DNA of 36,195 nt from Arhodomonas aquaeolei DSM 8974 (GTDB lineage Bacteria > Pseudomonadota > Gammaproteobacteria > Nitrococcales > Nitrococcaceae). The position numbers and the translations under genes are program-made. This document shows positions 25,922 through 33,385 of the stretch, piece after piece. The stretch covers positions 1 to 36,195 of the forward strand of contig NZ_KB894809.1 in the NCBI RefSeq assembly GCF_000374645.1, in the 5' to 3' direction. The notes beneath the pieces were generated by a model. The model was not told the DNA's origin. It saw nothing but the letters and a program-made list of their open reading frames with translations, and did no database searches. How positions within the stretch are numbered: position 1 is the stretch's first letter; each line of letters begins with the position of its first letter.

Positions 25922-26163
25922 ATCGGGAGGATCCTGATTTGAAGATAGAGACTGGTCGACACCGAGGCCTATGGACACGTTCTCGCGCCGTGGTGCGCGT
26001 GCCGTAAAAGCCGCCGTGCCGGAGCTATGCGATGAGTCATTTGTAGAAGAAGTCGTTCCATCAGTCGTCGCTACGACCAGCGCATGTGCCGCTTTTAGGC
26101 ACGCTACCGCCTGGGATGCAGCGACCCCATCACGTAGGTGTTTGATTTTACGGCACCGCCTTT
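25922..26163. other. Leader region between the regulator gene and the first polysaccharide enzyme gene
   Basis: This 242-bp stretch lies upstream of the epimerase ATG and is less GC-rich than the REP block beside it. AGGA sits about 10 nt before the start codon. I found no convincing -10/-35 pair and no conserved ORF. It is the likely place for a promoter, antiterminator site or attenuator of the long operon. Confidence 0.3.
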
Positions 26164-26396
26164 GTCGCACACGGCCTTTGGCCGTGCACGACCTACGGCG
26201 GGGGAGTCCCTCTCCCCTGCCCCTCTCCCGTCGAGGGAGAGGGGGTGAGAAATCGTGCGCCAATTGTCCGTTGCACCGTCGCGCTGTCCAGTCCATCGCC
26301 GTAGGTTGGCTGCTCCTGGCTGCCAACATCACACGTCGCACCGCACCGGAGACGTCGGCCGCCTTGAGCAGCCGACCTACACGCCCGCCGACCTAC
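26164..26396. repeat. REP/palindrome cluster between epimerase and marR
   Basis: In order: type B minus at 26164-26196 (CACGGCC/GGCCGTG, loop TTT). A type D hairpin at about 26208-26243 has 9-bp arms CCCTCTCCC and GGGAGAGGG around GTCGA. Type A plus at 26301-26327 is the GTTGGCTGC variant with one arm mismatch. Type C minus at 26354-26380 is followed by a partial copy at 26384-26396. The GTAG of the last copy contains the TAG stop codon of marR. Confidence 0.8.
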
Positions 26397-26758
26397 GTAC
26401 CTCTGTCGTCCCTGTCTCCGCCGGACGACACGTCGCCCTGTCCGGCCACTTCGGCGCGCAGGGTCTCGATCTCCGCGAGCAGCTCGCGGTGCTCGCGCTC
26501 CTTGCGGCGGAGAAAGCGCACCGCCAGCGCTGCCTTCTCGCTCGCACCCTTGGGCGTGAGCGTGTAGAGATAGGCGCGCTTGTTCGGGTTGCGCCGGAAA
26601 TTCTCCGCTTTCACCAGACCACGGTCGATGAGCGCGCGCAGGCAGTAGTTCGTCCGCCCGAGGCTGACACCGAGCGCACTCGCGAGCTCCCGCTGGGTGA
26701 GCTCGGGGTTGTCCTCGAGCAGGCGAAGGGCCTGCAGGCGTAGCTCGTCGGATGCCAT
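26393..26758 (-). CDS. MarR-family EPS-associated transcriptional regulator
   Basis: This 121-residue winged-helix protein reads MASDELRLQALRLLEDNPELTQRELASALGVSLGRTNYCLRALIDRGLVKAENFRRNPNKRAYLYTLTPKG, followed by a coiled-coil-like tail (AVRFLRRKEREHRELLAEIETLRAE). This matches the small MarR-type regulators confined to exopolysaccharide loci of proteobacteria. It is transcribed in the same direction as the following 21 polysaccharide genes, so it probably controls them and itself. I chose ATG 26758: the frame stays open far upstream but that sequence is not protein-like. A GTTCAG/CTGAAC inverted repeat lies 7-21 bp before the ATG. The stop codon TAG is in a REP GTAG motif. Confidence 0.88.
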   Translation of the reverse strand: MASDELRLQALRLLEDNPELTQRELASALGVSLGRTNYCLRALIDRGLVKAENFRRNPNKRAYLYTLTPKGASEKAALAVRFLRRKEREHRELLAEIETLRAEVAGQGDVSSGGDRDDRGT

Positions 26759-26764
26759 GGCTGT

Positions 26765-26820
26765 GTTCAGTGGCTGAACGATGATCGACGTATTGAACGT
26801 GTTGTGGCCCGCGATTGCAA
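26765..26820 (-). promoter_or_regulatory. Candidate marR operator and weak promoter
   Basis: A perfect 6-bp inverted repeat, GTTCAG and CTGAAC with a TGG spacer, lies at 26765-26779, just before the marR ATG. A related TTGAAC occurs at 26793-26798. A possible sigma70-like pair on the minus strand is TTGCAA (26815-26820) and TTCAAT (26792-26797), 17 bp apart, each matching 4 of 6 consensus bases. Autoregulation by the MarR protein is inferred; the promoter call is weak. Confidence 0.3.
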
Positions 26821-27359
26821 GGCCTGGCCGACTACGCCGCTCGCGGTGCGCCACGGCGGGCGCCTTCCGTGACGCCGTTCGGTGGGTGGGGCACGGAGGG
26901 GCGAGATGATGCCCCACCGGCATGTTCTCGTGCCAGTGCCAAGCGCTCGCTGGATGCGGGCGCCGCCGGTCTGTCGCGGTGGCCGCCGGGCCACTCTTGG
27001 CGCAGGCCAATAGTGCGTTCGTCACCGGCAGTGGCGCGTTGGAGGGGCGTCGCCGGCCCCGGGCCGCCGGGCTATTTCGCCGGGGGCACGTGGGGCCATA
27101 CCGTGGTGGCGAGTGGGGCCACGCCGCATACGGCCGGTCGCCGCGCCTACGAACACGGTTTGGGCTGGAGGTCGGCCGCTGGGCAGCCGCCGACGTATGG
27201 CGAGGTGAGCCGCGGGCGCGAGCCGCCGATGAGACCGCGCGCCCGGGGACCGCTGCGCGGCCTTGCGGCGAGGCGGCGGTGCCCTGGATGGCCCGCTGTG
27301 CTAGGCTGTAGCCCTCATCCGACAGGACGTCGGTCCCCCGGGCAAGGGACGTGCCCCCC
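26821..27359. other. Gene-free GC-rich region
   Basis: About 540 bp of very GC-rich DNA lies between divergently transcribed marR and the DUF4351 gene. Open frames exist on both strands but their translations are proline/arginine/glycine-rich and match nothing I recognise. No REP palindromes are seen here. The right end carries AAGGGA, the ribosome site of the next gene. Confidence 0.4.
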
Positions 27360-28253
27360 ATGAACCACGATCAGAACTTCAAGAACCTCATCCTGGACTA
27401 CCCGCTACAGGCGCTGCGCTTCTTCGCCGCGGAGGAGGCCGCCGCGGTGGACGAGGGTGCGCGGGTCGTGCCGATCCGCCAGGAGCAGCTCCAGGAGCGC
27501 CTGGGCGAGCGTTTCCGCGAGCTCGACGTGCCCTTGCTGCTCGAATGGCCGGATGGGCGGCGCGAGGCGGTGCTGTTCGCCCTCGAGGAGGAGAGCGCGG
27601 GGCGGCGGTTCAGCATCCACCGCCTTGCGCACTATTGCCTGGACCTGGCGGCGCTGTTCGACACGGCGAGGGTGGTGCCGGTGGTGATCTTCCTGGGCGG
27701 CGGCGGGGCGGCGCCGGCGGCGCTGTCGCTGGGCGGTGATCGCCACCGCTACCTGCATTTCCGCTATCTCGCCTGCGACCTCTCGCGCCTCGAGGCGGCG
27801 CGGTATCTCGACAGCGACAACCTGGTGGCGCGGCTGAACCTGCCCAACATGGCCTACCCGCCCGGCGAGAAGTTGCCGGTCTTCGCGCAGGCCCTGCGCG
27901 GCCTGCTCGGCCTGGAACCCGACCCGGAGCGGCAGGCCAAGTACCTGGATTTCATCGACATCTATGCAGCGCTCGATGATAATGAACGCAAGGAATTCGA
28001 ACGGCGCTACGCCGACGAGGTAGAGGTGATGAACGCATTCGCCGAGCGGTTCACCCGGCAGGGAATGGAACAAGGGATGCGCCAGGGGATGCAACGGGGC
28101 GAGGCGGCGGTGCTCATCCGGCTCATGGAACGCCGCTTCGGGGCCTTGGCGCCGGTGCATCGCGAGCGCATCGAGGCCGCGGACGCCGAGACGCTGCTGG
28201 AGTGGTCCGAGCGCATCCTCACCGCCACCCGGCCGGAGGACGTGCTGGAATAG
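27360..28253 (+). CDS. Rpn/PD-(D/E)XK nuclease-like family protein with DUF4351 tail
   Basis: This 297-residue protein begins MNHDQNFKNLILDYPLQALRFFA. A PD-(D/E)XK-like core follows (LLLEWPDGRREAVLFALEEES...FSIHRLAHYCLDLA), then a linker with repeated RQGMEQGMRQGMQRG. A DUF4351-type C-terminus closes it (AAVLIRLMERRFGALAPVHRERIEAADAETLLEWSERIL). Such proteins are often annotated as Rpn-family transposases or recombination-promoting nucleases and occur in many copies per genome. The third acidic/lysine catalytic position is not obvious, so nuclease activity is uncertain. ATG 27360 follows AAGGGA by 10 nt; an in-frame GTG at 27351 is also possible. It is the only complete plus-strand gene in the window and is followed by a dense REP block. 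Confidence 0.8.
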   Translation: MNHDQNFKNLILDYPLQALRFFAAEEAAAVDEGARVVPIRQEQLQERLGERFRELDVPLLLEWPDGRREAVLFALEEESAGRRFSIHRLAHYCLDLAALFDTARVVPVVIFLGGGGAAPAALSLGGDRHRYLHFRYLACDLSRLEAARYLDSDNLVARLNLPNMAYPPGEKLPVFAQALRGLLGLEPDPERQAKYLDFIDIYAALDDNERKEFERRYADEVEVMNAFAERFTRQGMEQGMRQGMQRGEAAVLIRLMERRFGALAPVHRERIEAADAETLLEWSERILTATRPEDVLE

Positions 28254-28322
28254 CGGTGGCGGTGCGGTCGGCCGCTATCGAGTGGCCGGGCCTGTCAGGT
28301 GCCGCGGTCAGCCGCAGGGGAT

Positions 28323-28866
28323 GTCGCACGCCTGCGGCGCACGACCTACCCGGCACGGGGGTGCCCCGGGCGTAGATCATGCACGGCCACCGGCCGTGTG
28401 CGACGTCCCAACAGTTCCGGTAGGTTGGCTGCTCCTGGCAGCCAACACCCACGCCCGGCACCCACCGCGAGCAACGTCGGCTGCCTTCGAGCAGCCGACC
28501 TACAGCCCAGCTACGGCCTCCCGGAACGGGTAGGTCCTGCACGGCCAAAGGCCGTGTGCGACGTCCCAACAGTTCCGGTAGGTTGGCTGCTCCTGGCAGC
28601 CAACACCCCAACCCGGCGCCCACCGCGAGCAACGTCGGCTGCCTTCGAGCAGCCGACCTACCGCTGCCTCGGTGACGCTTGGTCAACGGCTCTCGTCTGT
28701 ATACGGCCGCAGTCGGCTGCCAGGCGCAGCACCCGTAGGTCGTGCGCCGAAGGCGTGCGACATAGACCTACGGAAGATGGGGTATCGTCCGGCACAGGTC
28801 AGGCGCGCGACGTCTCGGGCGGTGGCGGGGAATGTCGCACACGGCCTTTGGCCGTGCACGACCTAC
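28323..28866. repeat. Dense REP block with a duplicated 132-bp composite unit
   Basis: Elements in order: short B minus (28323-28349, stem CGCC/GGCG), B plus (28372-28404, loop ACC), A plus (28420-28446, GTTGGCTGC/GCAGCCAAC), C minus (28476-28503, loop CTTCGA), B plus (28530-28562, loop AAA), A plus (28578-28604), C minus (28634-28661), short B plus (28735-28761, CGCC/GGCG) and B minus (28834-28866). The B-A-C trio at 28372-28503 repeats at 28530-28661 with an exact 158-bp period. The gap 28254-28919 contains no gene. Confidence 0.88.
28658..28711 (+). repeat. Dispersed repeat E, copy 1
   Basis: A stretch of about 54 bp centred on TTGGTCAACGGCTCTCGTCT is found again in inverted orientation at 32073-32127 with few differences. 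It is not palindromic and directly abuts the end of a type C REP, so it is a separate module carried with the REPs. Confidence 0.6.
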
Positions 28867-28919
28867 CGGCCGGAGGTCGGCGACGGTGGGCGGGTTGACT
28901 GCCCTCGCCCGGCGCGGGA

Positions 28920-29222
28920 TCAGGCCCGGATGTACGCCCAGCCCTCGGCCTGGAGCTCCGCCAGGATGACCACGGCGGCGTCGACCTCTGCCACGCCGGC
29001 GGTGTTTTCCAGCCCCTGGGCCACCAGGGAGTTGCGGCACAGGCGCAGGTGGTTATCCGTCGCATCCGGGGTCGCCAGGGCCGCGGCCACGGCGGCGCCG
29101 TTGGCGATGATGCGTACCTCGGCGCCCGGGCGTGCGCTGAGCAGGTTGGCGGCATTGCGCCGGGCCCGTGCCAGTGCCTCGGGTGTGGGGGCGTGCAGCA
29201 GCACGCGCAGGGGGGCACTCAT
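28920..29222 (-). CDS. DsrE-family protein
   Basis: This 100-residue protein has a DsrE/F-like fold: LRVLLHAPTPEALARARRNAANLL, then AEVRIIANGAAVAAAL, LRLCRNSLVAQGL with a single conserved-type Cys, and a C-terminal AAVVILAELQAEGWAYIRA. Relatives take part in sulfur relay or persulfide handling, but many stand-alone DsrE-like proteins are uncharacterised. It is the last gene of the ABC-transporter operon. Its ATG overlaps the ATPase stop by 4 nt (ATGA), so production is tied to the transporter. The link to a substrate-binding protein of the sulfonate/nitrate type hints at sulfur metabolism; this is inference. Confidence 0.8.
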   Translation of the reverse strand: MSAPLRVLLHAPTPEALARARRNAANLLSARPGAEVRIIANGAAVAAALATPDATDNHLRLCRNSLVAQGLENTAGVAEVDAAVVILAELQAEGWAYIRA

Positions 29223-29980
29223 GCGATCATCTCCTCGACACGTTGCACCAGAGCGGAGAACGCCGGGTGGTCACGACGGCCATCCAGGGGCAGACCCACC
29301 TCCACGGTATCGATCACCCCGGCGGGATGCCCGGTGTCCTGGCCACCCAGCACCATCACGCGGTCCGCCAGTGACACCGCCTCTTCTATATCGTGCGTGA
29401 CGAAGACGATGGCGGCCTCGGTGCGCCGGCGCAGCTCGACGAGCTCCTGCTGCAGGCGCCGCCGGGTGATCGCGTCCAGGGCCGAGAAGGGCTCGTCCAT
29501 GAACAGCACCTGCGGCCGGACCGCGAGGGCCCGGGCGATGCCCACGCGCTGCTGCTGGCCGCCGGAGAGCGTGTGCGGCCACCGCCCGGCGTACTCCTCC
29601 AGCCCCACCAGGGCCAGCGGCTCCATGGCGCGGCGCCGGCGCTCCGCCCGGGAGAGCCCGAGCCCTTCCAGTCCCAGCTCGACGTTGGCGCGCACGCGCC
29701 GCCAGGGGAAGAGCCGCGGCGCCTGGAAGACCATCGACCACGCGCGGGAAGCGTCCGCACGACGCGCGGGGATGGTCACCTCGCCGTCGTGGGGGGCGAT
29801 CAGCCCGGTGAGGGCGCGCAGCAGGGTCGACTTGCCTACCCCGGAGGTGCCGACCACCGCCGTGAACTCCTGGGGGTGGAGGGTGAGGTCCACGTCGGTG
29901 AGCACGGTGGTGCGACCGAACCCCAGACTCAGGTTCCGTGCGTTGAGTACGGGCGTGCTCTCGCTCCTCACCGCGCTCAT
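29219..29980 (-). CDS. ABC transporter ATP-binding protein (NitT/TauT/SsuB type)
   Basis: This cytoplasmic ATPase of about 253 residues powers an importer. Walker A is GTSGVGKSTLL, the ABC signature LSGGQQQRVGIARAL, Walker B VLFMDEPFSALD and the switch His VFVTHDIEEAVSLADRVMVLGG. ATG 29980 gives a 4-nt overlap with the permease stop; a GTG at 29989 is in frame but less likely. The order binding protein, permease, ATPase, DsrE with overlaps at every junction implies one transcript. Confidence 0.92.
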   Translation of the reverse strand: MSAVRSESTPVLNARNLSLGFGRTTVLTDVDLTLHPQEFTAVVGTSGVGKSTLLRALTGLIAPHDGEVTIPARRADASRAWSMVFQAPRLFPWRRVRANVELGLEGLGLSRAERRRRAMEPLALVGLEEYAGRWPHTLSGGQQQRVGIARALAVRPQVLFMDEPFSALDAITRRRLQQELVELRRRTEAAIVFVTHDIEEAVSLADRVMVLGGQDTGHPAGVIDTVEVGLPLDGRRDHPAFSALVQRVEEMIA

Positions 29981-30738
29981 GGCTGCCACCTCAGCATCCG
30001 GCGCTGGAACAGCATGAACACGAAATCGAGCAGCGCGTAGAGGGCGGCGATGGTGAGCATGTAGACCACCACGATATCCGTCGCCAGCAGGCTGGAGGCC
30101 TCCATCATCCTCTGGCCGATGCCCGGGATGCCGAACAGCTCGGCGGCCACCACCGTCATCCAGCCCTGGCCCAGGCCGGCACGCAGGCCACCGAGAATGC
30201 CGGGCGAGGCCGCGGGCAGGTTGACCTTGGCGAGCCGGGGCAGGAAGCCGTGCTGCCCGAACGCCCGCGCGACCTCGTCATAGCCGGGGTCGACGGAACG
30301 CACGGCGCTGTAGCTGGCGAAGTAGTTGATCCAGAAGACCCCGATACTGATGATGAACGCCGCCGCCGTCGGGGTGACGCCGAACCAGATGATGGCGAAG
30401 GGGATCCAGGCCAGCGGCGGAATCGGGCGCAGCAGCCGCGCCAGCCACGCGTGGGCGGCATCGAAGCGCGGCAGCAGCGCCGCCGACACGCCCACGAGGA
30501 TGCCCAGTACGGACCCCACCAGCAGGCCCACGCTGTAGTGCGCGAGGCTGGAGCCCACGACCTCGAACCAGATGCCGTCGGAGAGCTCGAGCCACAGCAC
30601 ACCGGGGATCGCCGAGGGCAGCGGCACGAGGGTGCCGGGCAGCAGCCCGCTGCGCAGCGTCAGCTCCCACAGCACCAGGAACACGCCCACCCCGAGGGCG
30701 CTATAGAGAACGCGTCGCGGGCGGGACAACGTGGTCAT
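29977..30738 (-). CDS. ABC transporter permease (SsuC/TauC/NitT family)
   Basis: This 253-residue inner-membrane protein has about six hydrophobic segments. The N-terminal part is VLYSALGVGVFLVLWELTLRSG. The EAA-type loop that contacts the ATPase appears as YDEVARAFGQHGFLPRLAKVNLPAASPGILGGLRAGLGQGWMTVVAAELFG, typical of BPD_transp_1 permeases for taurine, sulfonates or nitrate. It overlaps its neighbours by 4 nt on both sides. The substrate cannot be told from the permease. Confidence 0.92.
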   Translation of the reverse strand: MTTLSRPRRVLYSALGVGVFLVLWELTLRSGLLPGTLVPLPSAIPGVLWLELSDGIWFEVVGSSLAHYSVGLLVGSVLGILVGVSAALLPRFDAAHAWLARLLRPIPPLAWIPFAIIWFGVTPTAAAFIISIGVFWINYFASYSAVRSVDPGYDEVARAFGQHGFLPRLAKVNLPAASPGILGGLRAGLGQGWMTVVAAELFGIPGIGQRMMEASSLLATDIVVVYMLTIAALYALLDFVFMLFQRRMLRWQP

Positions 30739-31763
30739 TCCTCGCCGGCCGACTGCGCGCTGACCGTGTCGTACACGCTGGTGTCGAAGAGCGCATCCAG
30801 GTCCACGGGCTTGCGCAGGCTGCCCTGTTCCATCTGGAAGTCACGCATGCGCCGGGTGCCCTCGCGGATGGCGTGCGGGTCGGCGAGGTAGTTCGACGAC
30901 GGCGAGGCGAGCGCCTTCTCCACCGTGTCCAGACTGATGAGCCGGCGGCCGACGAACTCGCGGACATAGGGCGCGGCCTGTTCCGTGTCCTCCTCGAGCA
31001 TGCGTGTCGCACGCAGGTGCAACGCCATGAGCTCGCGCACCGCCTCGGGGTGCGCCTTCAGCGTCTCCTCGCGGACGGCGAGCACGGCCCCGGGCTGGCC
31101 GGGCAACATCTCGTCGGCCCGGGCCACGACCCGGGCACCGTCGGCGCGCTCCTGCACGGTGGTCAGGATCGGCTCGAGAATCGAGGCCGCGTCCACGGCA
31201 CCGGCCAGCAGCGCCTGCTGCACCCGGTCCGCGCCCATGGCCACGATGTTCACCGCGTCCACGCCGACGCCGAGCCGCTCCGTCAGCCAGTAGCGCAGCA
31301 CGGTGTCTGGGACAGAGCCCTGGGGAAACGTCGCGATCTTCGGCTTGCGGCCCTGGGTCTCGGTAAAGCGGGCGATGGCCTCCGCCGGGTCATTGGCCTC
31401 GAACAGCGAGGCGAACTCACCACGGGCCACCAGGCCGATCTGCTCGCGGATACTCGCGGCCAGCACCTTGATCGGCACGCCGTTGGCGCGCGAGACCATG
31501 GCCGGCCCGATGCCGAAGTACATGACGTCCAGCTCGCCGGAGGCCAGCGCCTGGACCATGGCCGGACCGCTGGAGAAGCGGGTCAGCTCCAGGTCGAGCC
31601 CGGCATCGTCGGTCCAGCCCGCCCCTTCCATCACGAACAGCTGCGCCACGGGCAGGATCGGCATGTAGCCGACCTCCAGGCGCGTGGTGTCCTGGGCCTG
31701 GGCAGCGCTGCCGAGACTCAGCAGACCGGCAATCAGCACGGCAAGCAGACGGGCACGTGACAT
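30735..31763 (-). CDS. ABC transporter substrate-binding protein (NitT/TauT/SsuA type)
   Basis: This 342-residue periplasmic protein has a clear Sec signal peptide (MSRARLLAVLIAGLLSLGSA, cleavage probably after AQA). The mature part begins LEVGYMPILPVAQLFVMEGAGW, with GPAMVQALASGELDVMYFGIGPAMVSRANG and KIATFPQGSVPDTVLRYWL, typical of the SsuA/TauA/NMT1-like family. The ligand may be a sulfonate, nitrate or related small anion; sequence alone does not decide. ATG 31763 has GGAGG 6 nt upstream. It is the first gene of the four-gene operon. Confidence 0.9.
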   Translation of the reverse strand: MSRARLLAVLIAGLLSLGSAAQAQDTTRLEVGYMPILPVAQLFVMEGAGWTDDAGLDLELTRFSSGPAMVQALASGELDVMYFGIGPAMVSRANGVPIKVLAASIREQIGLVARGEFASLFEANDPAEAIARFTETQGRKPKIATFPQGSVPDTVLRYWLTERLGVGVDAVNIVAMGADRVQQALLAGAVDAASILEPILTTVQERADGARVVARADEMLPGQPGAVLAVREETLKAHPEAVRELMALHLRATRMLEEDTEQAAPYVREFVGRRLISLDTVEKALASPSSNYLADPHAIREGTRRMRDFQMEQGSLRKPVDLDALFDTSVYDTVSAQSAGEE

Positions 31764-31860
31764 CGAATGCCTCCGGGAATGGGTTATAACGTGCCAGTCT
31801 AACGATTTATTTCTTATAACTTAATACGCGTTTTGAAACGCTTGGTTATTACGATGTTCC
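31764..31860 (-). promoter_or_regulatory. Promoter/operator region of the ABC transporter operon
   Basis: An AT-rich leader stands out against GC-rich surroundings. It has two TTATAA boxes (about 31784-31791 and 31813-31820) and a perfect 14-bp palindrome GCGTTTTGAAACGC at 31828-31841, about 65-78 bp before the start codon. This is where a repressor or activator site would be expected. No -35 hexamer close to consensus was found, so an activator-dependent promoter is plausible. The regulator is not identified. Confidence 0.4.
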
Positions 31861-31931
31861 TGCCTGGAAGAAGGCACACGGCACGTCGCGGCGGGCATCG
31901 GGGGAGCTGCCGGCTGCCAGGAGCGGTACGT

Positions 31932-32606
31932 GTAGGTCGGCTGCTCCTGGCAGCCGACATCGCCATGCCGATGCATTGGAGCGGGGAATGTCGGCTCCCA
32001 GGAGCAGCCGACCTACCGGAGGCGGCACGACAGCGTGCGAGGTCCGGCCGCCCCCGGGATGCCGCACACGGCCTGCAGCCGTAAACAGACGAGAGCCGTT
32101 GACCAAACGTCACCGAGGGAGCCGTAGATACCGTCTCGCGGATCAAGCGATTTGCGGGATATAGGGTGTCTGGTCCCTGATGACGCCGAAGCAGATGGAG
32201 GCGGGCTCGCGCATGGCCGCCCCAGGGCGGCCGTGCCGGCGTTGCCTCACCTGCGCAGGCGCTGGGAGAACGCGTGCACATCGGGGTTATCAGGTCGGCC
32301 GCTCAAGGCAGTCGACGCTGCCGGCACCGCAGGCGCGGGATGTTGGCTGCCAGGAGCTGCCAACCTACAACACCGGTCTACCCCACGGGCGTTCCGCAAA
32401 GGGTTCCCGCCAGCAAACCCGGTAACCCCGCAACTCCCATAGGTCGGCGGCTCCTGGCAGCCGACGTCCCGTGCCCGCCACCGCGCATGGATCCGGCCAT
32501 CGGGCACCCCCGGAGCAGAAACGGAGGGGGTTTCGTTGGACGCCGGTCACGCCCCCGGGCGTGCGGCATCCCGGACCGCCCCCCGGGAACGTCGCACACG
32601 GCCTAC
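31932..32606. repeat. REP palindrome block upstream of the ABC operon
   Basis: Elements: A plus (31932-31958) and A minus (31990-32016) facing tail to tail; truncated B minus (32061-32082); A minus variant GTTGGCTGC (32342-32368) with one arm mismatch; A plus (32439-32465) with GTAG changed to ATAG. A half B minus (32591-32606) keeps only one arm, and its GTAG contains the stop codon of the CinA-type gene. Between 32128 and 32341 I see no palindrome or gene. Confidence 0.8.
32073..32127 (-). repeat. Dispersed repeat E, copy 2
   Basis: This is the inverted counterpart of the 28658-28711 repeat, sharing the TTGGTCAACGGCTCTCGTCT core. Here it joins directly to a truncated type B REP. Confidence 0.6.
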
Positions 32607-33373
32607 TGCTCCGGGACGATCTCCACCGGCGTCCACGGGAAGCCGAGGCGTTCGACCTCGGCGCGTAGCTCTTCCATCCCGGGGGTGACGGCCTCGGTGG
32701 GCCCGCGCAGGCCGAGCTCCAGGCGGTACCCCTGAGGCTCGGTGCTGGGCAGGCAGGAGAGCTTGAGGTCGGGGTGGGCGCTGACGAAGCGCTCCATGAG
32801 CGGGATGACGTCGCTCTCCCGGGCGCCGTCCACGCTGATGGCCTGCTCGGTGCGGCTGCCAGGCGCGTGGAGGTGGGCGTAGTGGTGGTCCAGCACCCAC
32901 TCGATCATGGGCCAAGCCATGTTGGGGAAGCCGGGCACGAAGTAGTGCTCACGGATGGAGAACCCCGGCACGCGGTTCACCGGGTTCGGGATGATGGCCG
33001 CGCCCTGCGGGAACTCCACCAGGCGCAGGCGCTGATCCGGGGTGACGGGCCCGCCGAAGCGCGCCTCCAGCTCGGCGACGCCGTCGGGGTGGCGCTCCAG
33101 GGGCACACCCAGGGCCGCCGCGGCGCAGGCGCGGGTGCGGTCGTCCGGGGTGGCGCCGATGCCGCCGCAGCTGAACACGATGTCGCCGCCCGCCAGCGTC
33201 TCTCGCAGCGTCTGCTCGATGAGCGCGGCGTCGTCACTGATGAAGCGCACCCACTCCAGCTCCAGGCCGCGCGCGCCGAGCAGCTCCACGAGCTTGGGGA
33301 AGTGCTTGTCGCGGCGCTTGCCGGAGAGCAGTTCGTCACCGATGACGATGAGTCCGAAACGGCGTGCACTCAT
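32603..33373 (-). CDS. CinA-type MoCF domain protein (competence/damage-inducible protein A family)
   Basis: This 256-residue cytosolic protein has a single MoCF_biosynth (MoaB/Mog-like) domain: FGLIVIGDELLSGKRRDKH, VRFISDDAALIEQTLRETL, DIVFSCGGIGATPDDRTRACAAAALG. A C-terminal extension with HYFVPGFPNMAWPMIEWVLD follows, as in short CinA homologues. The nicotinamide-nucleotide deamidase domain of full-length CinA is absent, so amidase activity is not expected. ADP-ribose pyrophosphatase-like or molybdopterin-binding roles are known for the domain family. GAGGGAC lies 9 nt before ATG 33373. The TAG stop is in the half REP. It is the last gene of the dnaQ cluster. Confidence 0.88.
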   Translation of the reverse strand: MSARRFGLIVIGDELLSGKRRDKHFPKLVELLGARGLELEWVRFISDDAALIEQTLRETLAGGDIVFSCGGIGATPDDRTRACAAAALGVPLERHPDGVAELEARFGGPVTPDQRLRLVEFPQGAAIIPNPVNRVPGFSIREHYFVPGFPNMAWPMIEWVLDHHYAHLHAPGSRTEQAISVDGARESDVIPLMERFVSAHPDLKLSCLPSTEPQGYRLELGLRGPTEAVTPGMEELRAEVERLGFPWTPVEIVPEQ

Positions 33374-33385
33374 GGGCGCTGTCCC

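Noticed and set aside
25922-26341. N-terminal extension of 140 residues on the epimerase
   Set aside because: The extension translates REP palindromes and low-complexity DNA; the Rossmann motif starts directly at ATG 25921.
26759-27361. N-terminal extension of the MarR regulator by about 200 residues
   Set aside because: The upstream frame is proline/arginine-rich without family similarity, while the MarR domain starts at ATG 26758.
28323-28866. CRISPR array
   Set aside because: Repeats are palindromes of three types in both orientations, with similar rather than unique spacers, and no cas genes are present.
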